DNA from: Synechococcus sp. MU1643 | Lineage (GTDB): Bacteria > Cyanobacteriota > Cyanobacteriia > PCC-6307 > Cyanobiaceae | Direction: 5' to 3' | Assembly: GCF_020514095.1 (NCBI RefSeq) | Contig: NZ_VTKY01000002.1 | Coordinates: 283,536-347,535 of the forward strand | DNA length: 64,000 bases | Shown here: positions 1-9,711 of the stretch, in pieces | Layout of the letters: every line of letters begins with the position of its first letter | How positions within the stretch are numbered: position 1 is the stretch's first letter | Notes under the pieces: model-generated | Seen by the model: the letters and a program-made list of their open reading frames with translations, nothing else | Told to the model about the DNA's origin: nothing | Databases searched by the model: none | Translations under genes and position numbers: made by a program

Positions 1-1231
1 CAAGCAGGTGGCGCCGGAAGCCCTGAAGACCGCCGATGCGGTGGATCTGGGAGACCTCGTGGCTTTCTACCGCGAGGCCAAGAAGCGCTTCGATGACGAT
101 GAAGCCTTTCAATTCACCTCCCGCGATGAGGTGGTGAAGCTGCAGGGGGGCGATCCGGTGTCGCTCAAGGCCTGGGGCCTGCTCTGCGATCAGTCGCGGC
201 GAGAGTTTCAGAAGATCTACGACCGGCTCGACATCCGCCTGAGCGAACGAGGTGAATCCTTCTACAACCCCTTTCTGCCAGCGGTGATTGATGGCTTGAA
301 GGTCGCCGAACTGCTGGTCACCGACGACGGTGCCCAGTGCGTGTTCCTCGAGGGTGTGCAGGGCAAGGACGGCAAGCCCCTGCCTGTGATTGTGCAGAAG
401 AGCGACGGCGGCTTCAACTACGCCACCACCGATCTGGCGGCCATCCGCTACCGCTTTGGGGCGGCTCCAGAGGGAGATGGTGCCCGGCGCGTGGTTTATG
501 TCACCGATGCCGGCCAGGCGAACCATTTCGCCGGGGTGTTCCAGGTGGCGGAACGGGCCGGTTGGATCCCGGACGGTGCGCGCCTCGAGCACGTGCCCTT
601 TGGCCTGGTGCAGGGGGAGGACGGCAAGAAACTCAAGACCCGCGCGGGTGACACCGTGCGTCTGCGGGATTTGCTCGATGAAGCCGTCGAGCGCGCCGAG
701 ACCGATCTGCGATCACGCCTGAACGAGGAGGAGCGCAGCGAGTCGGAGCAGTTCATCCAGCATGTGGCAGGCACCGTGGGTTTGGCAGCGGTGAAATACG
801 CCGACCTCAGCCAGAACCGGATCACCAATTACCAGTTCTCCTTCGACCGGATGCTGGCGCTGCAGGGCAACACCGCGCCCTATCTGCTCTATGCCGTGGT
901 GCGCATCGCCGGCATCGCCCGCAAGGGGGGCGACCTTGCGGCCACCAGTGCACGACTGCAGTTCAGCGAGCTCCAGGAGTGGGCCCTGGTGCGGGAACTG
1001 CTCAAGTTCGACGCCGTGATCGCTGAGGTGGAGGCAGAGCTGCTGCCCAACCGGTTGTGCAGCTACCTGTTCGAGCTCAGCCAGGTGTTCAACCGCTTCT
1101 ACGACCAGGTGCCGGTGCTTAAGGCCGATCCTGAAGCGCTGGCATCCCGCCTCGCTCTTTGTCGTTTAACGGCCGACACCCTCAGACTGGGGCTCGGACT
1201 GCTGGGCATTCCCACCCTGGACCGAATGTGA
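1..1231 (+). CDS. argS: Arginyl-tRNA synthetase, C-terminal part (5' end outside window)
   Basis: Class I synthetase that charges tRNA-Arg. The reading frame is open from the first bases, so the start and the HIGH region lie upstream. The visible part holds the end of the catalytic domain: a YATTDLAA stretch, then [17 protein letters not shown], the ArgRS counterpart of the KMSK loop. The all-helical DALR anticodon-binding domain follows, with the typical [13 protein letters not shown] segment. The protein ends in LGIPTLDRM, a usual ArgRS tail. Its TGA stop overlaps the GTG start of the next gene, which suggests translational coupling. Identification is firm. Confidence 0.97.
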   Translation, partial: KQVAPEALKTADAVDLGDLVAFYREAKKRFDDDEAFQFTSRDEVVKLQGGDPVSLKAWGLLCDQSRREFQKIYDRLDIRLSERGESFYNPFLPAVIDGLKVAELLVTDDGAQCVFLEGVQGKDGKPLPVIVQKSDGGFNYATTDLAAIRYRFGAAPEGDGARRVVYVTDAGQANHFAGVFQVAERAGWIPDGARLEHVPFGLVQGEDGKKLKTRAGDTVRLRDLLDEAVERAETDLRSRLNEEERSESEQFIQHVAGTVGLAAVKYADLSQNRITNYQFSFDRMLALQGNTAPYLLYAVVRIAGIARKGGDLAATSARLQFSELQEWALVRELLKFDAVIAEVEAELLPNRLCSYLFELSQVFNRFYDQVPVLKADPEALASRLALCRLTADTLRLGLGLLGIPTLDRM

Positions 1232-2346
1232 GCGACAACATCCAACCGTTCACACCTGATGGTGCTCCAGTGGCCCGCGCCGCTGTTGAGCAGCTCAAGG
1301 CCTACAGCGCTCCGCTGGAGGGCCGCCGCCAGATGCTGCGGCTGGATTTCAACGAAAACACCATTGGCCCCAGCCCCCTGGTGGCCCAGGCGCTGCGCAA
1401 CTTCAGCACCGAAGAAATTGCCGTTTATCCGGAGTACGACGGCCTGCGGGAAGCGTTGCTTCAGAACCTGGTGGAAACCGGCTGCCAGCCGGGATTGACT
1501 CCTGATCAGGTGGGCCTGTTCAACGGTGTGGATGCCGCCATCCATGCGGTGTTTCAGGCCTATGGCGATGCTGGTAAGACGTTGCTGACCACAGCGCCCA
1601 CCTTCGGGTACTACACCCCTTGCGCCGGGATGCAGGGCATGGCGATCGAGGCGATCCCCTACCAAGGCGAGACGTTTGACTTTCCCCTCGCGGCCATTCA
1701 GGAGGCATTGGCCGCTCGTACGCCGCGGTTGCTGTTGATCTGCAATCCGAACAATCCCACCGGCACACGCTTGGCGGCAGAAGAGGTGATAGCCCTGGCG
1801 GCTTCGGCCTCGGGAACCTTGGTGGTGGTGGATGAGCTGTATGAGGCCTTCACCGGAGACAGCGTGCTGCCGAGCGTTGATTTCACGGCCACCCCGAACC
1901 TGCTGGTGTTCCGCTCCCTGGCCAAAACAGCTGGTTTGGCGGGTTTGCGCATCGGCTTTGCCATCGGCCATGCCGATGTGGTCGATCGGGTGAGCCGCGT
2001 CACGGGGCCCTACGACGTCAACAGCGTGGCCGTGGCCGCGGCGTTCGCCGCTTTGGCGGATCAGTCGTATGTAGATGCCTATGTGGCCGAGGTGCTGCGG
2101 GCTCGCGATTGGACGTTGCAGGCGCTGCAGGACGCGGGGGTTCGGCATCACTGTGATGGCGGCAACTATCTGCTGATCTGGCCCCAGCGCCCTGTGGCGG
2201 AGGTGGATGCGGCGTTACGTGAAGGGGGAATCCTGGTGCGTTCGATGACAGGCAAGCCCCTGATTGACGGCTGTTTTCGGGTGAGCATTGGCACCACCAG
2301 CCAGATGCAGCGCTTCATGGAGGCCTTCCTCCCCTTGGAGCAATGA
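1228..2346 (+). CDS. hisC: Histidinol-phosphate aminotransferase-like class I/II aminotransferase
   Basis: PLP-dependent fold type I aminotransferase of about 372 residues. The N-terminus has [12 protein letters not shown], the HisC-type opening. NPNNPTG lies at about residues 173-179, and the PLP lysine at about K233 in [15 protein letters not shown] chose GTG 1228, which overlaps the argS stop as GTGA; the longer frame upstream runs through argS and is unlikely to be used. The likely role is histidinol-phosphate to imidazole-acetol phosphate conversion in histidine synthesis. No other his gene is nearby, so a different amino-acid substrate cannot be excluded. Confidence 0.8.
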   Translation: MSDNIQPFTPDGAPVARAAVEQLKAYSAPLEGRRQMLRLDFNENTIGPSPLVAQALRNFSTEEIAVYPEYDGLREALLQNLVETGCQPGLTPDQVGLFNGVDAAIHAVFQAYGDAGKTLLTTAPTFGYYTPCAGMQGMAIEAIPYQGETFDFPLAAIQEALAARTPRLLLICNPNNPTGTRLAAEEVIALAASASGTLVVVDELYEAFTGDSVLPSVDFTATPNLLVFRSLAKTAGLAGLRIGFAIGHADVVDRVSRVTGPYDVNSVAVAAAFAALADQSYVDAYVAEVLRARDWTLQALQDAGVRHHCDGGNYLLIWPQRPVAEVDAALREGGILVRSMTGKPLIDGCFRVSIGTTSQMQRFMEAFLPLEQ

Positions 2347-3326
2347 ACCGCCTGCTGCTGCTGGCCACCGGCGGCACCATCGCCGGCTGTGCGGCCGACA
2401 GTGCAACGTCGAACTACTACACCGCGGGTGTGCTGGGGGGTGATGCCCTGCTGGCGGCGGTGCCGCAGCTGCAGGACTTGGCGACGATCAGTGTTGAGCA
2501 GATCGCCAATGTCGACAGCGCCGACCTGTTGTTTGCGCATTGGCGAGCGCTGGTGGGGCGCATCCGTGATGCCTTCGCGGCGGACCCTGAGCTGGCTGGG
2601 GTGGTGATCACCCATGGCACCAACACGCTGGAGGAAACCGCCTGGTTGTTGCAGCTGTTGATCGACGACCCCAGGCCGGTGGTGCTGGTGGGGGCGATGC
2701 GGCCGGCCACGGCCCTCAGTGCCGATGGCCCCCTCAATTTGTTGCATGCGGTGCAGGTGGCCTTGAGCCACGAAGCGCGCGGCCACGGCGTGCTGGTGGT
2801 GATGGATGGCCAGGTCCATGCCGCCCAGCGGGTCACCAAGCTGGCCACCCAGGGGGTGGGGGCCTTTGCCAGTCCCGATAGCGGGCCGTTGGGTTGGGTG
2901 GACGACGTTGGCATTCATCTGACAAGTGTGAGTGGACCTCGGCAGGTGCCCTTCGCTTATTTCGATTTACCGGAGCAATGGCCCGAGGTGCCGATCGTTT
3001 ACGGGTGTGTGGACCCCGAGCCGCTCCTGCTCAGCACCTGTCTCACTTCCCGTGTTGCAGGCCTGGTGTTCACGGGTACCGGTGCGGGTCAGCTGTCGGT
3101 TGGCGAATGCCGAGTGTTGGAGGCGTGGGCTGGCCCACGACCGTTGATGCTGCGGGCCAATCGTTGCGGGTCTGGACCCGTGCATCGCCATGCCGAGGAC
3201 GAACGGCTTGGGTTGCTGCCCGCAGGCAGCCTGAATCCCCAGAAAGCAAGGGTGTTGTTGCTGTTGGCTGTGCTGGCGGGTTGGGACAGAAATCAGCTGG
3301 ATGCGCTGATCACTGCATCACCGTGA
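2343..3326 (+). CDS. L-asparaginase (type I/II family) with D-to-N change at the second active-site motif
   Basis: Asparaginase of 327 residues, predicted to hydrolyse L-asparagine to aspartate and ammonia. The first active-site motif ATGGTIAG is at the N-terminus (nucleophile T12). The second motif reads THGTNTLEE, with T93 and N94, where the family normally has Thr-Asp. The catalytic lysine is present (VTKLAT, K166). No signal peptide is seen, so it should be cytoplasmic. The ATG overlaps the aminotransferase stop (ATGA), making a three-gene co-directional run with argS. The 3' end overlaps the convergent MBL gene by 17 bp. The Asp-to-Asn change makes activity uncertain. Confidence 0.88.
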   Translation: MNRLLLLATGGTIAGCAADSATSNYYTAGVLGGDALLAAVPQLQDLATISVEQIANVDSADLLFAHWRALVGRIRDAFAADPELAGVVITHGTNTLEETAWLLQLLIDDPRPVVLVGAMRPATALSADGPLNLLHAVQVALSHEARGHGVLVVMDGQVHAAQRVTKLATQGVGAFASPDSGPLGWVDDVGIHLTSVSGPRQVPFAYFDLPEQWPEVPIVYGCVDPEPLLLSTCLTSRVAGLVFTGTGAGQLSVGECRVLEAWAGPRPLMLRANRCGSGPVHRHAEDERLGLLPAGSLNPQKARVLLLLAVLAGWDRNQLDALITASP

Positions 3327-4032
3327 TCACGGTGGTGTCGTCGAGGCGGCCGGGCAGGGTTTGCGACCGGCCCACTTGGCGTACGGCGGTGCCACCCATG
3401 GCGTCGAGAAAGGGCTGCACGCCCTCTTGGTCACATCCATCAGGCGCATCGCCGGTGACGTACTGCACCGGGATGACGCGTTTGGGGTTCAACTGCTTTA
3501 CCACCGCCGCAGCTTCTTCGGCGTCGTAGATCTTGCTGCCGCCACCCACGCCGATGATCAGCATATCGGGGTTGCCCAGTAGCACCCGGTCGGCGGCCGT
3601 GAGCTCACCTGCGGTTGCACCGAGATGGGCAAAGCTGAGGCCCCCCTGCTGCCATCGCCAGAGGGTGGCATTGCCAAAGCGGCGTCCGCCCATTCGGTCG
3701 TGGGGATTGGCAAAGCCCTCCAGGCTCAGTCCGCCGATGCGATACGACCCGGGTTGGGCGAGAAAGCGGCCGCCGGCCACATCCCGGGCTCCTTCATCGG
3801 CGAGTTCGGAGTTGGCCAGAACAACGCCGGCCGTTAGCCGGGGTTCAGGAAGCCCCGCAGCGCAACCCACTGCCTTGTAGGGGTTGAGCAGCACCGACTG
3901 GCCGCCCCCCTGGATCAGCAGGGCCCGTTGCCCATAGCTGCTGATCGATACTCCACCGCCCGCCATGGCAGGAGACGTGAGGCTGAGTGCCAGGCCTGCA
4001 GCGGCGGTCACGGCGGAACGCAGGACGGACAT
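3310..4032 (-). CDS. Exported MBL-fold (UlaG-like) protein with degenerate metal motif
   Basis: About 240 residues, starting MSVLRSAVTAAAGLALS with a signal-peptide profile ending near AMAGG. The body matches MBL-fold hydrolases of the UlaG-like kind: a VLLNPY strand, a GFANPHD loop, FAHLG, LLGNPDMLIIGVGGG, and a Lys/Val-rich end (PKRVIPVQYVT). The usual HxHxDH metal motif is replaced by NSELADE at about residues 74-80, so metal binding and catalysis may be lost. Start ATG 4032 was chosen because the signal peptide begins there; the longer frame enters trpG. Function unknown. Confidence 0.75.
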   Translation of the reverse strand: MSVLRSAVTAAAGLALSLTSPAMAGGGVSISSYGQRALLIQGGGQSVLLNPYKAVGCAAGLPEPRLTAGVVLANSELADEGARDVAGGRFLAQPGSYRIGGLSLEGFANPHDRMGGRRFGNATLWRWQQGGLSFAHLGATAGELTAADRVLLGNPDMLIIGVGGGSKIYDAEEAAAVVKQLNPKRVIPVQYVTGDAPDGCDQEGVQPFLDAMGGTAVRQVGRSQTLPGRLDDTTVITVMQ

Positions 4033-4067
4033 GGGCGGGGTCGAACGTGTTTCGGACGCTAACAGCG

Positions 4068-4661
4068 TTATACCTCGGCTTCCCGCAGGAAATTGGCCAG
4101 CAGTTGGTGGCCTTGATCGGTGAGCACGCTTTCGGGGTGGAACTGCACCCCCTGCAGGTGGTGATGCTCCCGATGCCGCAGGCCCATGATCGTGCCGTCC
4201 TCGAGCCAGGCGGTCACCTCGAGACAGTCCGGCAGGGTGTCGCGTTCGGCGATTAGGGAGTGGTAACGGGTGGCCGTCAGCGGTTGGGGCAGTCCCGCGA
4301 ACACGCCGTCGCCCTTGTGCAGCACCGGTGAGGTCTTGCCGTGCATCTGCTGCTGGGCGCGCACCACCCGGCCGCCGTACACCTGGGCGATGGCCTGATG
4401 GCCCAGGCACACCCCCAGGGTGGGCACGGTGGCTGAAAGCTCCTTGAGGATCTCGAGGCAGACGCCGGATTGATCCGGGTCGCCGGGCCCTGGAGAGAGC
4501 AGGATCGCGTCGGGCTTCAGGGCGCGGATCTGCTTGAGGCTGATGGCGTCGTTGCGATGCACCTGCAGATCGGCTGCCACGGGATGCTGGGCAGCGAGTT
4601 CACCGAAATACTGCACCAGGTTGAAGGTGAAGCTGTCGTAGTTGTCGATGACCAGCAGCAT
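4068..4661 (-). CDS. trpG: Anthranilate / aminodeoxychorismate synthase glutaminase subunit
   Basis: Class I glutamine amidotransferase of 197 residues that supplies ammonia to TrpE and probably also to PabB. It starts [18 protein letters not shown]. The oxyanion SPGPGDP loop, nucleophile C85 in [11 protein letters not shown], and the His-Glu pair in FHPESV (about H175 and E177) are all present, so the triad is intact. It lies 14 bp after dgkA on the same strand. Bacteria often share one such subunit between tryptophan and folate synthesis, so pabA is an equally valid name. Confidence 0.95.
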   Translation of the reverse strand: MLLVIDNYDSFTFNLVQYFGELAAQHPVAADLQVHRNDAISLKQIRALKPDAILLSPGPGDPDQSGVCLEILKELSATVPTLGVCLGHQAIAQVYGGRVVRAQQQMHGKTSPVLHKGDGVFAGLPQPLTATRYHSLIAERDTLPDCLEVTAWLEDGTIMGLRHREHHHLQGVQFHPESVLTDQGHQLLANFLREAEV

Positions 4662-4675
4662 CTGCGAATCGGGAG

Positions 4676-5140
4676 TTAGAGCCCCAGGCGGAGCAAAAGC
4701 GGCGGAAGCAGGAGGAACAGAGCGATCAGCAAGGAGCTGATGGCGGCCGTGAGCACGGCGGCAGCAGCACAGTCTTTGGCGATGCGGGCCAAGGGGTGAT
4801 AACGCCGGCCAATGGCCAGATCCACTACCGCTTCCATCGCAGTGTTCAGCAGCTCCAATACCAGAACGGCAGCCACCGTAAGCACCAGCACGGCCAGGCG
4901 GATTAGATCCAGTTGCAGCCAGGTGGCCATGCCAAACACCACCAGGCCCGTCACCACATGGATGCGGAAGTTGCGCTGGGTGAGGAAGGCGTAGCCAAGG
5001 CCTTGGGCGGCGTAGCGAAAACTCGACGGCAGATCACCGGCGATGCGCCAGCTGCCCCGTCGTCGCATGGCGTTGGGCACCATGGCCACTTCTTCAGAAG
5101 CTGCGTCTGCGGGTGGTCTCCGGGGCGATTCGGTGGTCAT
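4676..5140 (-). CDS. dgkA: Diacylglycerol/undecaprenol kinase family membrane protein
   Basis: About 154 residues with three hydrophobic helices in the C-terminal two thirds. DgkA signature elements are visible: [20 protein letters not shown] with the catalytic Glu helix, and [10 protein letters not shown]. Predicted role is phosphorylation of a lipid alcohol in the plasma membrane, either diacylglycerol or undecaprenol. The start at ATG 5140 (MTTESPRR) gives a short hydrophilic N-terminus; an internal ATG (MVPNAM) is an alternative. It lies in the minus-strand run prfB-DUF3285-ybeY-dgkA-trpG. Confidence 0.88.
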   Translation of the reverse strand: MTTESPRRPPADAASEEVAMVPNAMRRRGSWRIAGDLPSSFRYAAQGLGYAFLTQRNFRIHVVTGLVVFGMATWLQLDLIRLAVLVLTVAAVLVLELLNTAMEAVVDLAIGRRYHPLARIAKDCAAAAVLTAAISSLLIALFLLLPPLLLRLGL

Positions 5141-5187
5141 CGGAACGGAACTCGGACTCCGCAGGGCACATGCCCGCTTTTGGAAGA

Positions 5188-5706
5188 TTACCTGGGTTCT
5201 CCAGACCACCCATCCCCAAGAAGCCTTTCTTGCAGGGCCAGCATCGCGGCACGGCTGTCGTCATCGGGATGGTCCCAGCCCAGCAGGTGCAGCAGGCCAT
5301 GGCTCACCAGCCAGCGCAATTCCCGCTGCAGGCTGTGCCCCTGTTCCTGGGCCTGACGTCGGGCCGTTTCCAGGGAAACGACAATGTCTCCCAGTTCGAT
5401 GCTGGGCCCTTTCATCCAGTCACCGGCATCGTCGAGGGCGGCAAACGACAACACATCCGTGGGGCCAGTTTTCTGGCGCCAGGTGCTGTTCAAATCCGCG
5501 ATGTTGGCGTCATCGGTGAAGCGCAGCCCCAGGCTTAGCTCTTCCGCCGCGCGCACCAGGGTTGGGCAGTCGAGGCTCTCATCCCCGAAAAGTCTGTTCA
5601 GCCAATGCTCCAGCTGCTGGAGCCATACCGTCTCATCGAGCAGGTCGGCACTGTCGGAGGGTTCCAGCGCCACCCCCTCCTGCTCCAGCGCAAGGTCGAG
5701 CTCCAT
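5188..5706 (-). CDS. ybeY: Endoribonuclease YbeY (rRNA maturation factor)
   Basis: Zinc-dependent single-strand endoribonuclease for 16S rRNA 3'-end processing and ribosome quality control, about 172 residues. The diagnostic motif SHGLLHLLGWDHPDD near the C-terminus supplies the three metal histidines. RFTDDANIADLNSTWRQK and PTDVLSF are also typical. I chose ATG 5706, two bases after the stop of the upstream small gene; an in-frame ATG at 5739 would overlap that gene. About 40 N-terminal residues precede the conserved core, which is common in cyanobacterial forms. Confidence 0.93.
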   Translation of the reverse strand: MELDLALEQEGVALEPSDSADLLDETVWLQQLEHWLNRLFGDESLDCPTLVRAAEELSLGLRFTDDANIADLNSTWRQKTGPTDVLSFAALDDAGDWMKGPSIELGDIVVSLETARRQAQEQGHSLQRELRWLVSHGLLHLLGWDHPDDDSRAAMLALQERLLGDGWSGEPR

Positions 5707-5708
5707 GC

Positions 5709-5873
5709 CTACCCCGGCAGTGTCGGACGCCCTAGCCATGCCACGAGGGTGATGAAGCCGAGTAATCCCATGGCGGTGAGACCGAAGTGAAACAGGCTCT
5801 TGCTGCCCTTGCGCACCATGTTGCGCATGGCCTGTTTAACGAAGCTCGGCGGTGGTGTGCTCTCGGTGGCCAT
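5709..5873 (-). CDS. Small membrane protein, DUF3285 type
   Basis: A 54-residue protein starting MATESTPPPSFVKQAMRNMVRKG, with a basic stretch followed by one transmembrane helix (HFGLTAMGLLGFITLVAWLG). This is the layout of cyanobacterial DUF3285 proteins as I know them. It is packed between prfB (4 bp gap) and ybeY (2 bp gap), so it should be co-transcribed with them. Function unknown. The start was set at the ATG after the prfB stop; a longer frame reaches back into prfB. Confidence 0.72.
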   Translation of the reverse strand: MATESTPPPSFVKQAMRNMVRKGSKSLFHFGLTAMGLLGFITLVAWLGRPTLPG

Positions 5874-5877
5874 GGGA

Positions 5878-7006
5878 TCAGGAATCGGCGTCGGCGCCGG
5901 GGCTATCGACACCCTGGCGCAAAGAGGCGTCGATAAATGGGTCGAGGGCCCCATCCATCACGGCTTGCACATCGTTAGTTTCTTCATTGGTGCGGAGGTC
6001 TTTCACCATTTGGTATGGCTGAAAGACGTAGTTGCGGATCTGGTTGCCCCAGGCCGCTTCAACGATGTCGCCGCGGATGTCGGCGATTTCGGCCGCCCGT
6101 TGCTCCTGGGCGATTACCAGCAATTTGGCCATCAGCAACGCCATCGCCTTCTCCTTGTTCTGGAGCTGGGAGCGCTCCTGGGTGCAGCGCACAAACAGCC
6201 CGGTGGGAATGTGCAGGATGCGCACAGCTGTTTCCACCTTGTTCACGTTCTGGCCACCGGCGCCGCCCGAGCGGCTGGTGGTGATTTCCAGGTCCTTTTC
6301 TGGAATGTCTAGCTTGAGGTCCTCCTCGAGCTTGGGCATAACCTCCACACCGGCAAAGCTGGTCTGGCGCTTGTCGTTGGCGTTGAACGGTGAGATGCGC
6401 ACCAGGCGATGGGTCCCTTTCTCGTTGCGCAGGTAGCCGTAGGCGTAGCGCCCTTCGATCTCGATCGTGCAGCTCTTGATTCCGGCTTCTTCCCCTTCGG
6501 AGAGTTCGTCCACGGTCACCTTCATGCCGCGGTCTTCCGCCCAGCGGGTGTACATGCGCAGCAGCATCTGAGCCCAGTCCTGGGCGTCTGTGCCGCCGGC
6601 CCCTGCATTGATGCTGAGGACGGCACCCTCTTTGTCGTATTCGCCGCTGAGCAGGCGTTCCAGCTCCCAGCGGTCCAGCCCTTGGCGTAACTGGTTCAGG
6701 CCGTTCTGGGCTTCCTGCAGCAGGTCCTCATCGGGCTCCAGCTCATAGAGCTCAAGGGTGGCCTGGGCGTCATCGACTGCACCGCGCCATCCGGCCAGCT
6801 GAGACAGCTGGGCTTTCACCTCATCCAGACGCCGCATCTGCTTCTGGGCGTTCTGCTGGTCATCCCAGAAATCGGGCTGGGCCGCGAGTTGTTCGAGATC
6901 CTGTTGCCTTGCGTTCAGTGCAGGGACGTCAAAGACAGTCCTGGGCATTGCCCAGGCGGTCAGTGAGCTCGGAAAGGTCGCGTTTGAAGTCGGTGAGATC
7001 CAGCAA
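5878..7006 (-). CDS. prfB: Peptide chain release factor 2, with programmed +1 frameshift
   Basis: RF2 terminates translation at UGA and UAA. The main frame (from 6930 down) carries the GGQ motif in [11 protein letters not shown] and typical RF2 segments such as [12 protein letters not shown]. The N-terminal end is in another frame: from about 7006 it encodes [24 protein letters not shown], then the frameshift heptamer CTT TGA C, then GAC GTC CCT. Reading CTT and slipping +1 joins the two frames into about 375 residues, the normal RF2 length. No ATG or GTG exists in the short first frame before its upstream stops; TTG 7006 is the best start, preceded by a weak AGGATCGAG. Confidence 0.95.
6928..6934 (-). 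promoter_or_regulatory. RF2 autoregulatory +1 frameshift site
   Basis: On the minus strand the sequence reads CTT TGA C with the in-frame TGA at 6931-6929. This is the classic prfB recoding heptamer, in which low RF2 allows slippage from CUU to UUU past UGA. An AGGA a few bases upstream may act as the internal Shine-Dalgarno stimulator. The site has not been tested. Confidence 0.9.
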
Positions 7007-7083
7007 AGACTCGATCCTGATCAGCCTCTGACGCTATCAGCGCAGTTGCTGCATAGGATCCGACCACCGGCATCATCAACGCA

Positions 7084-7341
7084 ATGGCCAAGGTTGAGAT
7101 CTACACCTGGCAAACTTGCCCGTTCTGCGTCCGCGCCAAGGGGCTCTTGGATCGCAAGGGGGTGAGCTACACCGAATACAGCGTGGATGGCGATGAGCCT
7201 GGCCGCGATGCCATGGCGGCCAGGGGCGATGGTCGCCGCAGCGTTCCTCAGATTTACATCGACGATCGCCACATCGGTGGCTGTGACGACCTCCATGCTT
7301 TGGAGCGCGCCGCTGAGCTTGATGCGCTGCTGAAGGCCTGA
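7084..7341 (+). CDS. grxC: Glutaredoxin 3 (dithiol)
   Basis: Glutathione-dependent disulfide reductase of 85 residues. The active site is CPFC at residues 12-15. SVPQIYIDD provides the cis-proline and GGCDDLHAL the glutathione-binding end. It sits 3 bp before gshB, so the enzyme and the last step of its cofactor synthesis are in one transcription unit. It is divergent from prfB. Confidence 0.96.
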   Translation: MAKVEIYTWQTCPFCVRAKGLLDRKGVSYTEYSVDGDEPGRDAMAARGDGRRSVPQIYIDDRHIGGCDDLHALERAAELDALLKA

Positions 7342-7344
7342 TCG

Positions 7345-8268
7345 ATGCGCCAGCTGTTTGTTCTGGATCCGCTGGGGCAGATCAATCCAGCCAAGGATTC
7401 CTCTGTTGCGCTCATGCAGGCCGCCTGTCGGGCCGGCGATGAGGTGTGGGCCTGCACGCCCTCTGATCTGATTGCTCGGGGTGATGAACCCCTAGTGATT
7501 GCCCTGCCGGTGACCCCGGAGCCCTGGATCACGGTTGGGATGGCCGAACGTCAGGCCCTGGCTGGGTTTGACGTGATTTGGATGCGCAAGGATCCGCCGG
7601 TGGATGAGGCGTATCTATACGCCACCCATCTGCTGGAGGTGGCGGAGCGGGCCGGGGTGCGGGTGCTCAATCGCCCCAGTGCGTTGCGCAGCTGGAATGA
7701 AAAGTTGGGGGCGTTGCGCTTCAGCCGTTGGATGGCCCCCACGCTGGTTGCGGGGCGGGTGTCTGAGCTGCTGTTGTTTGCCCAGGAGCAGCAGGAGATC
7801 GTGCTTAAACCCTTGGGGGGCCGTGCCGGCCTGGGGGTGATTCGGGTCAACGGTCAGTCGCCGGGCTTGAAGGCCCTGCTGGAGTTGGTGACGGAGCAGG
7901 AACGCTTGCCGGTGATGGCCCAGGCTTTTCTGCCGTCCGTGAGCGAGGGCGACAAGCGCATCCTGCTGGTGGACGGCGATCCCCTGGGGGCGATCAACCG
8001 GCGCCCATCAGCTGGTGAGTTCCGCAGCAACTTGGCTGTGGGTGGCCAGGCGGAGGCCACGGAACTCACGGAGCGGGAACGTCAGATCTGTGCTGCTCTG
8101 GCCCCAGCGCTGCGGGCCGAGGGATTGTTCTTCGTCGGTATCGATGTGATCGGCGGCATGCTCAGCGAAATAAACGTCACCAGCCCCACCGGTGTGCGGG
8201 AAGTGGAGCGGCTGATGAACCAGCCCCTGGCGGATCAGACGATTGAGCGGTTGCGCGCGCTGGTCTGA
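7345..8268 (+). CDS. gshB: Glutathione synthetase
   Basis: ATP-grasp ligase of 307 residues that joins gamma-glutamylcysteine and glycine. It opens [20 protein letters not shown], the GshB N-terminus. The ATP-grasp core is visible in [14 protein letters not shown], in [16 protein letters not shown] and in the metal-binding end [15 protein letters not shown]. It is paired with grxC upstream. The last 34 bp overlap the end of the convergent menF. Confidence 0.97.
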   Translation: MRQLFVLDPLGQINPAKDSSVALMQAACRAGDEVWACTPSDLIARGDEPLVIALPVTPEPWITVGMAERQALAGFDVIWMRKDPPVDEAYLYATHLLEVAERAGVRVLNRPSALRSWNEKLGALRFSRWMAPTLVAGRVSELLLFAQEQQEIVLKPLGGRAGLGVIRVNGQSPGLKALLELVTEQERLPVMAQAFLPSVSEGDKRILLVDGDPLGAINRRPSAGEFRSNLAVGGQAEATELTERERQICAALAPALRAEGLFFVGIDVIGGMLSEINVTSPTGVREVERLMNQPLADQTIERLRALV

Positions 8269-9641
8269 AGTTCCAGCTGGTCCGCCAGAACGGCCAGCTT
8301 CAGTCCCACTTCCTGCAGCTCGCGCTCGGCAACGGATCCCCGCACCAGGCCTGCTCCGGCGGTGAGGTCCAGCTCGCAGCCCCGGGCATGACCGCAGCGG
8401 ATTGCCACCCGCAGTTCCCCATCACCGGCGCTGTCGATCCAGCCGATCGGCGCTGCGTAACTTCCCCGTTCGAAGGGTTCGAGGGTGCGCAACCAGGCCA
8501 TCGCGTCGCGTCGTGGTAAGCCGGCAACGGCGGGGGTGGGGTGCAGCTGTTCAGCCAGGGCCAGCACCGGCTGACCGTGGGTTTCCGCCGTGATCGGGGT
8601 GTGCAGGTGGGTGAGATTGCCGTGCCGGGCTAGTTGGGGTTGCCGGCGGTGGCGAGGGGTCAAGCCGTTGCGGCGCAGTTGGTCGGTGATGGTTTCCACC
8701 ACCAATTGGTGTTCGCGGCGGTCCTTGTCGGAGCGCAGCAGCTGAGCCCCGGAATCCCCTTGCCCCGCCGTGCCGGCCAGGGCATCGCTGCGCAGCCAAC
8801 CGGCCCGCAGGCTGAGCAGCCGTTCCGGAGATGCACCAAAAAAGGCATCTCCGGCATGGCGCTGCCAGAGGAAGCGGCAGCTGCCGGCCTGCTGCCGCCG
8901 CAGTCGTTTCAACAGCGGCAGGGGGTTGAAGGTTTCGGCCAGAATAATGCGATGTCGCACTGCCAGCACCAGTTTGTGCAGCTCGTCGTCGTTGACCAGA
9001 TCAATGCCGCGGGTGAGGGCTGCGGCGTAGCGCTGCCGCCAGGTTTCCGGTTCCGTTGCCGCCACCATCGCCTGGGGCTTGAGCGGGGTTGGCGTGGCTG
9101 GCTTCTTGACCAGCTGTTCGTGCTTGAGCCAAAGCTGTTCCGCCAGCTCGCGGCAGTCCGCTGCACTGCTCACGACCCCATTCAGCCGCAGCCAGCCGCG
9201 GCGTCCCTGACGGCTCAGCTGCCATCGAGGCAGCACCGCCTGCACCGATGGCACCACCGCTTCACTGCGGCGGCGTTCACTCACCTGATCGAAGAAGCGG
9301 AAACGCAGCAGCACCCGAGGCCGCGCATGGGCTGGGCTGTCCGCTGCCGTGTCGTGCAAGCGGCTCAGGCAGAGGTCGGCGAAGCGCTGGGCCTGCTCAA
9401 AGCGACGACTGCCCGCCAGCTCCAATTCCTGGCAGGGCCCTGCAGCGGCCAGGCAGAGGCCCGGGGCGCTGTCCCACAGCACCTGCAAACTTTCCTGTTC
9501 CGCCAGCTGCGGCAGGGCAAGAAGCGGGTCGATCCCTTCGATCGGCAGGGCCAGGCTCAGCAGCGCTTCATCGCCGTCACAGGCCAACCATCCCCGCTGG
9601 GCAGCGGAGAGGAGGGTGCTGAAACAACAATCAGCCGACAT
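8235..9641 (-). CDS. menF: Isochorismate synthase
   Basis: Converts chorismate to isochorismate, the entry step to phylloquinone (vitamin K1), the PSI secondary acceptor. It is 468 residues: a variable N-terminal half, then the chorismate-binding fold with [39 protein letters not shown] and the [14 protein letters not shown] end. The divergent arrangement with menA (70 bp between starts) suggests a shared promoter region for the whole phylloquinone block. Anthranilate synthase is excluded by the MenF/EntC-type motifs. Confidence 0.93.
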   Translation of the reverse strand: MSADCCFSTLLSAAQRGWLACDGDEALLSLALPIEGIDPLLALPQLAEQESLQVLWDSAPGLCLAAAGPCQELELAGSRRFEQAQRFADLCLSRLHDTAADSPAHARPRVLLRFRFFDQVSERRRSEAVVPSVQAVLPRWQLSRQGRRGWLRLNGVVSSAADCRELAEQLWLKHEQLVKKPATPTPLKPQAMVAATEPETWRQRYAAALTRGIDLVNDDELHKLVLAVRHRIILAETFNPLPLLKRLRRQQAGSCRFLWQRHAGDAFFGASPERLLSLRAGWLRSDALAGTAGQGDSGAQLLRSDKDRREHQLVVETITDQLRRNGLTPRHRRQPQLARHGNLTHLHTPITAETHGQPVLALAEQLHPTPAVAGLPRRDAMAWLRTLEPFERGSYAAPIGWIDSAGDGELRVAIRCGHARGCELDLTAGAGLVRGSVAERELQEVGLKLAVLADQLELQTSARNRSIV

Positions 9642-9711
9642 CCGCGGCGTTTCCGGCCAGGGTTACTGCTCAAATGTATGGGTCTTCGCCCTGCGGGAAC
9701 GGGTCCTGTCC

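Noticed and set aside
1099..2151. Long open frame antisense to the aminotransferase
   Set aside because: High G+C produces long shadow frames. The composition (many Gln, His, Arg) is not protein-like, while the plus strand encodes a clear enzyme.
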